21,885 nucleotides of DNA from an uncultured Christensenella sp. (lineage in GTDB: Bacteria > Bacillota > Clostridia > Christensenellales > Borkfalkiaceae). Positions 21,651 to 21,885 of the stretch are shown here, in pieces. Positions within the stretch are counted from its first letter, which is position 1. Every line of letters begins with the position of its first letter. Location: NCBI GenBank assembly GCA_910577875.1, contig CAJTNY010000027.1, forward strand, positions 1 to 21,885, written 5' to 3'. The notes under the pieces are model-generated. The model saw nothing but the letters and a program-made list of their open reading frames with translations, did not search any database and had not been told where the DNA came from. A program made the position numbers and the translations under genes.

Positions 21651-21885
21651 ATGAAAAACGCAGTTATCTACGCCCGTTTCAGCTCGCAAGGACAAAACGA
21701 ACAGTCTATCGAAAGCCAGATAAGAATTTGCACCGAGTACGCCGAGGAAAACGGGTATTCCGTCGTAGAGGTATACAAGGACAAAGCGCGGACGGGAACG
21801 AACGACAGCCGCCCAGACTTTCAGCATATGATTAAGGACGCCGCCAGCGGCAAATTTGAATTTATCATTGTTTATATGTTCGACA
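21651..21885 (+). CDS. serine site-specific recombinase, N-terminal part (runs off right edge)
   Basis: Seventy-eight residues are visible. They begin MKNAVIYARFSSQGQNEQSI, with catalytic serine S11 in YARFSS and R9, then ESQIRICTEYA, and later the DKARTGTNDSRPDF block and FEFIIVYMFD, all conserved in the resolvase/invertase catalytic domain. The gene reads out of the window; most such genes on integrative elements encode large recombinases of 450-700 residues with zinc-ribbon and coiled-coil domains. It is the only gene of the element on this strand and should catalyse integration and excision. The ATG follows AAAGGAG. Confidence 0.93.
   Translation, partial: MKNAVIYARFSSQGQNEQSIESQIRICTEYAEENGYSVVEVYKDKARTGTNDSRPDFQHMIKDAASGKFEFIIVYMFD

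Larger units (their letters stand above)
10741..21885. mobile_element. integrated CRESS-type ssDNA element with serine recombinase (right end outside window)
   Basis: Between the tRNA-Ser terminator and the window edge lies a compact gene block unlike the housekeeping genes to its left. It contains a CRESS-type rep with its stem-loop origin, a Zot/FtsK-like ATPase, several single-pass membrane proteins, a sigma-like regulator, a Big2 lipoprotein and, divergently at the right, a serine recombinase. All genes but the recombinase are on the minus strand and mostly overlap. The left end is placed between the terminator and the rep stop, where CCCACCCAA is repeated. At least 11.1 kb is present; a full-length recombinase would add about 1.3-1.8 kb. 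Whether it is a filamentous-phage-like prophage or an integrative plasmid is open. Confidence 0.85.

Noticed and set aside
21297..21827. 176-residue minus-strand frame overlapping the recombinase start
   Set aside because: It is antisense to a clear serine recombinase and to AT-rich regulatory DNA; no ribosome site or recognisable protein character.

Overview
The window comes from a low-to-moderate G+C Gram-positive bacterium, most likely a gut-type member of Clostridia (a Christensenellales-like lineage is my guess). The signs are canonical TTGACA/TATAAT promoters 16-17 bases apart, strong AGGAG ribosome binding sites, proB/proA/gdhA of Firmicutes type, a lipoprotein with Big2 domains and InlB-type repeats. 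No 16S or marker set is present, so the taxonomy is inference.

Bases 1 to about 10,735 are ordinary chromosome. A queD-queE-folE operon (7-deazaguanine/queuosine precursor synthesis; folE runs off the left edge) is read leftward behind a good promoter and a structured leader with an intrinsic terminator, a likely preQ1-type attenuator. A soluble PAS hybrid histidine kinase is read rightward and ends convergently against a three-gene unit: TetR regulator, ABC ATPase and FtsX-type permease. Then follow proBA, gdhA (TTG start, inverted repeat in its promoter), a TfoX-N domain gene, and tRNA-Ser(CGA) with a strong terminator downstream.

From about 10,740 to the right edge lies a compact integrated mobile element. 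Almost all its genes are on the minus strand and overlap or nearly touch; a serine recombinase starts at 21,651 on the plus strand and leaves the window. Its core is a replicon of CRESS-DNA type: an HUH-endonuclease plus superfamily 3 helicase Rep, and just upstream of it a 92-base intergenic region with two tandem octamers and a perfect 9-bp stem whose loop starts with TAGTATTAC, the nonanucleotide of circovirus-type origins, in the rep-sense strand. Upstream in the same transcription direction are a FtsK/HerA (Zot/pI-like) ATPase, a possible ssDNA-binding protein, and three single-pass membrane proteins, one with a long coiled coil and five InlB-like repeats. A sigma-region-4-like regulator, an HTH protein, a three-TM protein and a Big2 lipoprotein complete the element.

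My reading is an integrative ssDNA element, possibly a filamentous-phage-like prophage, that combines a CRESS replication module, a packaging/extrusion-type ATPase, surface proteins and a large serine integrase. CRESS-type Reps in bacterial plasmids and integrated elements are known (pCRESS). The combination with this membrane/surface operon is the part that may be undescribed. No convincing major coat protein was found, so the virus interpretation remains open.
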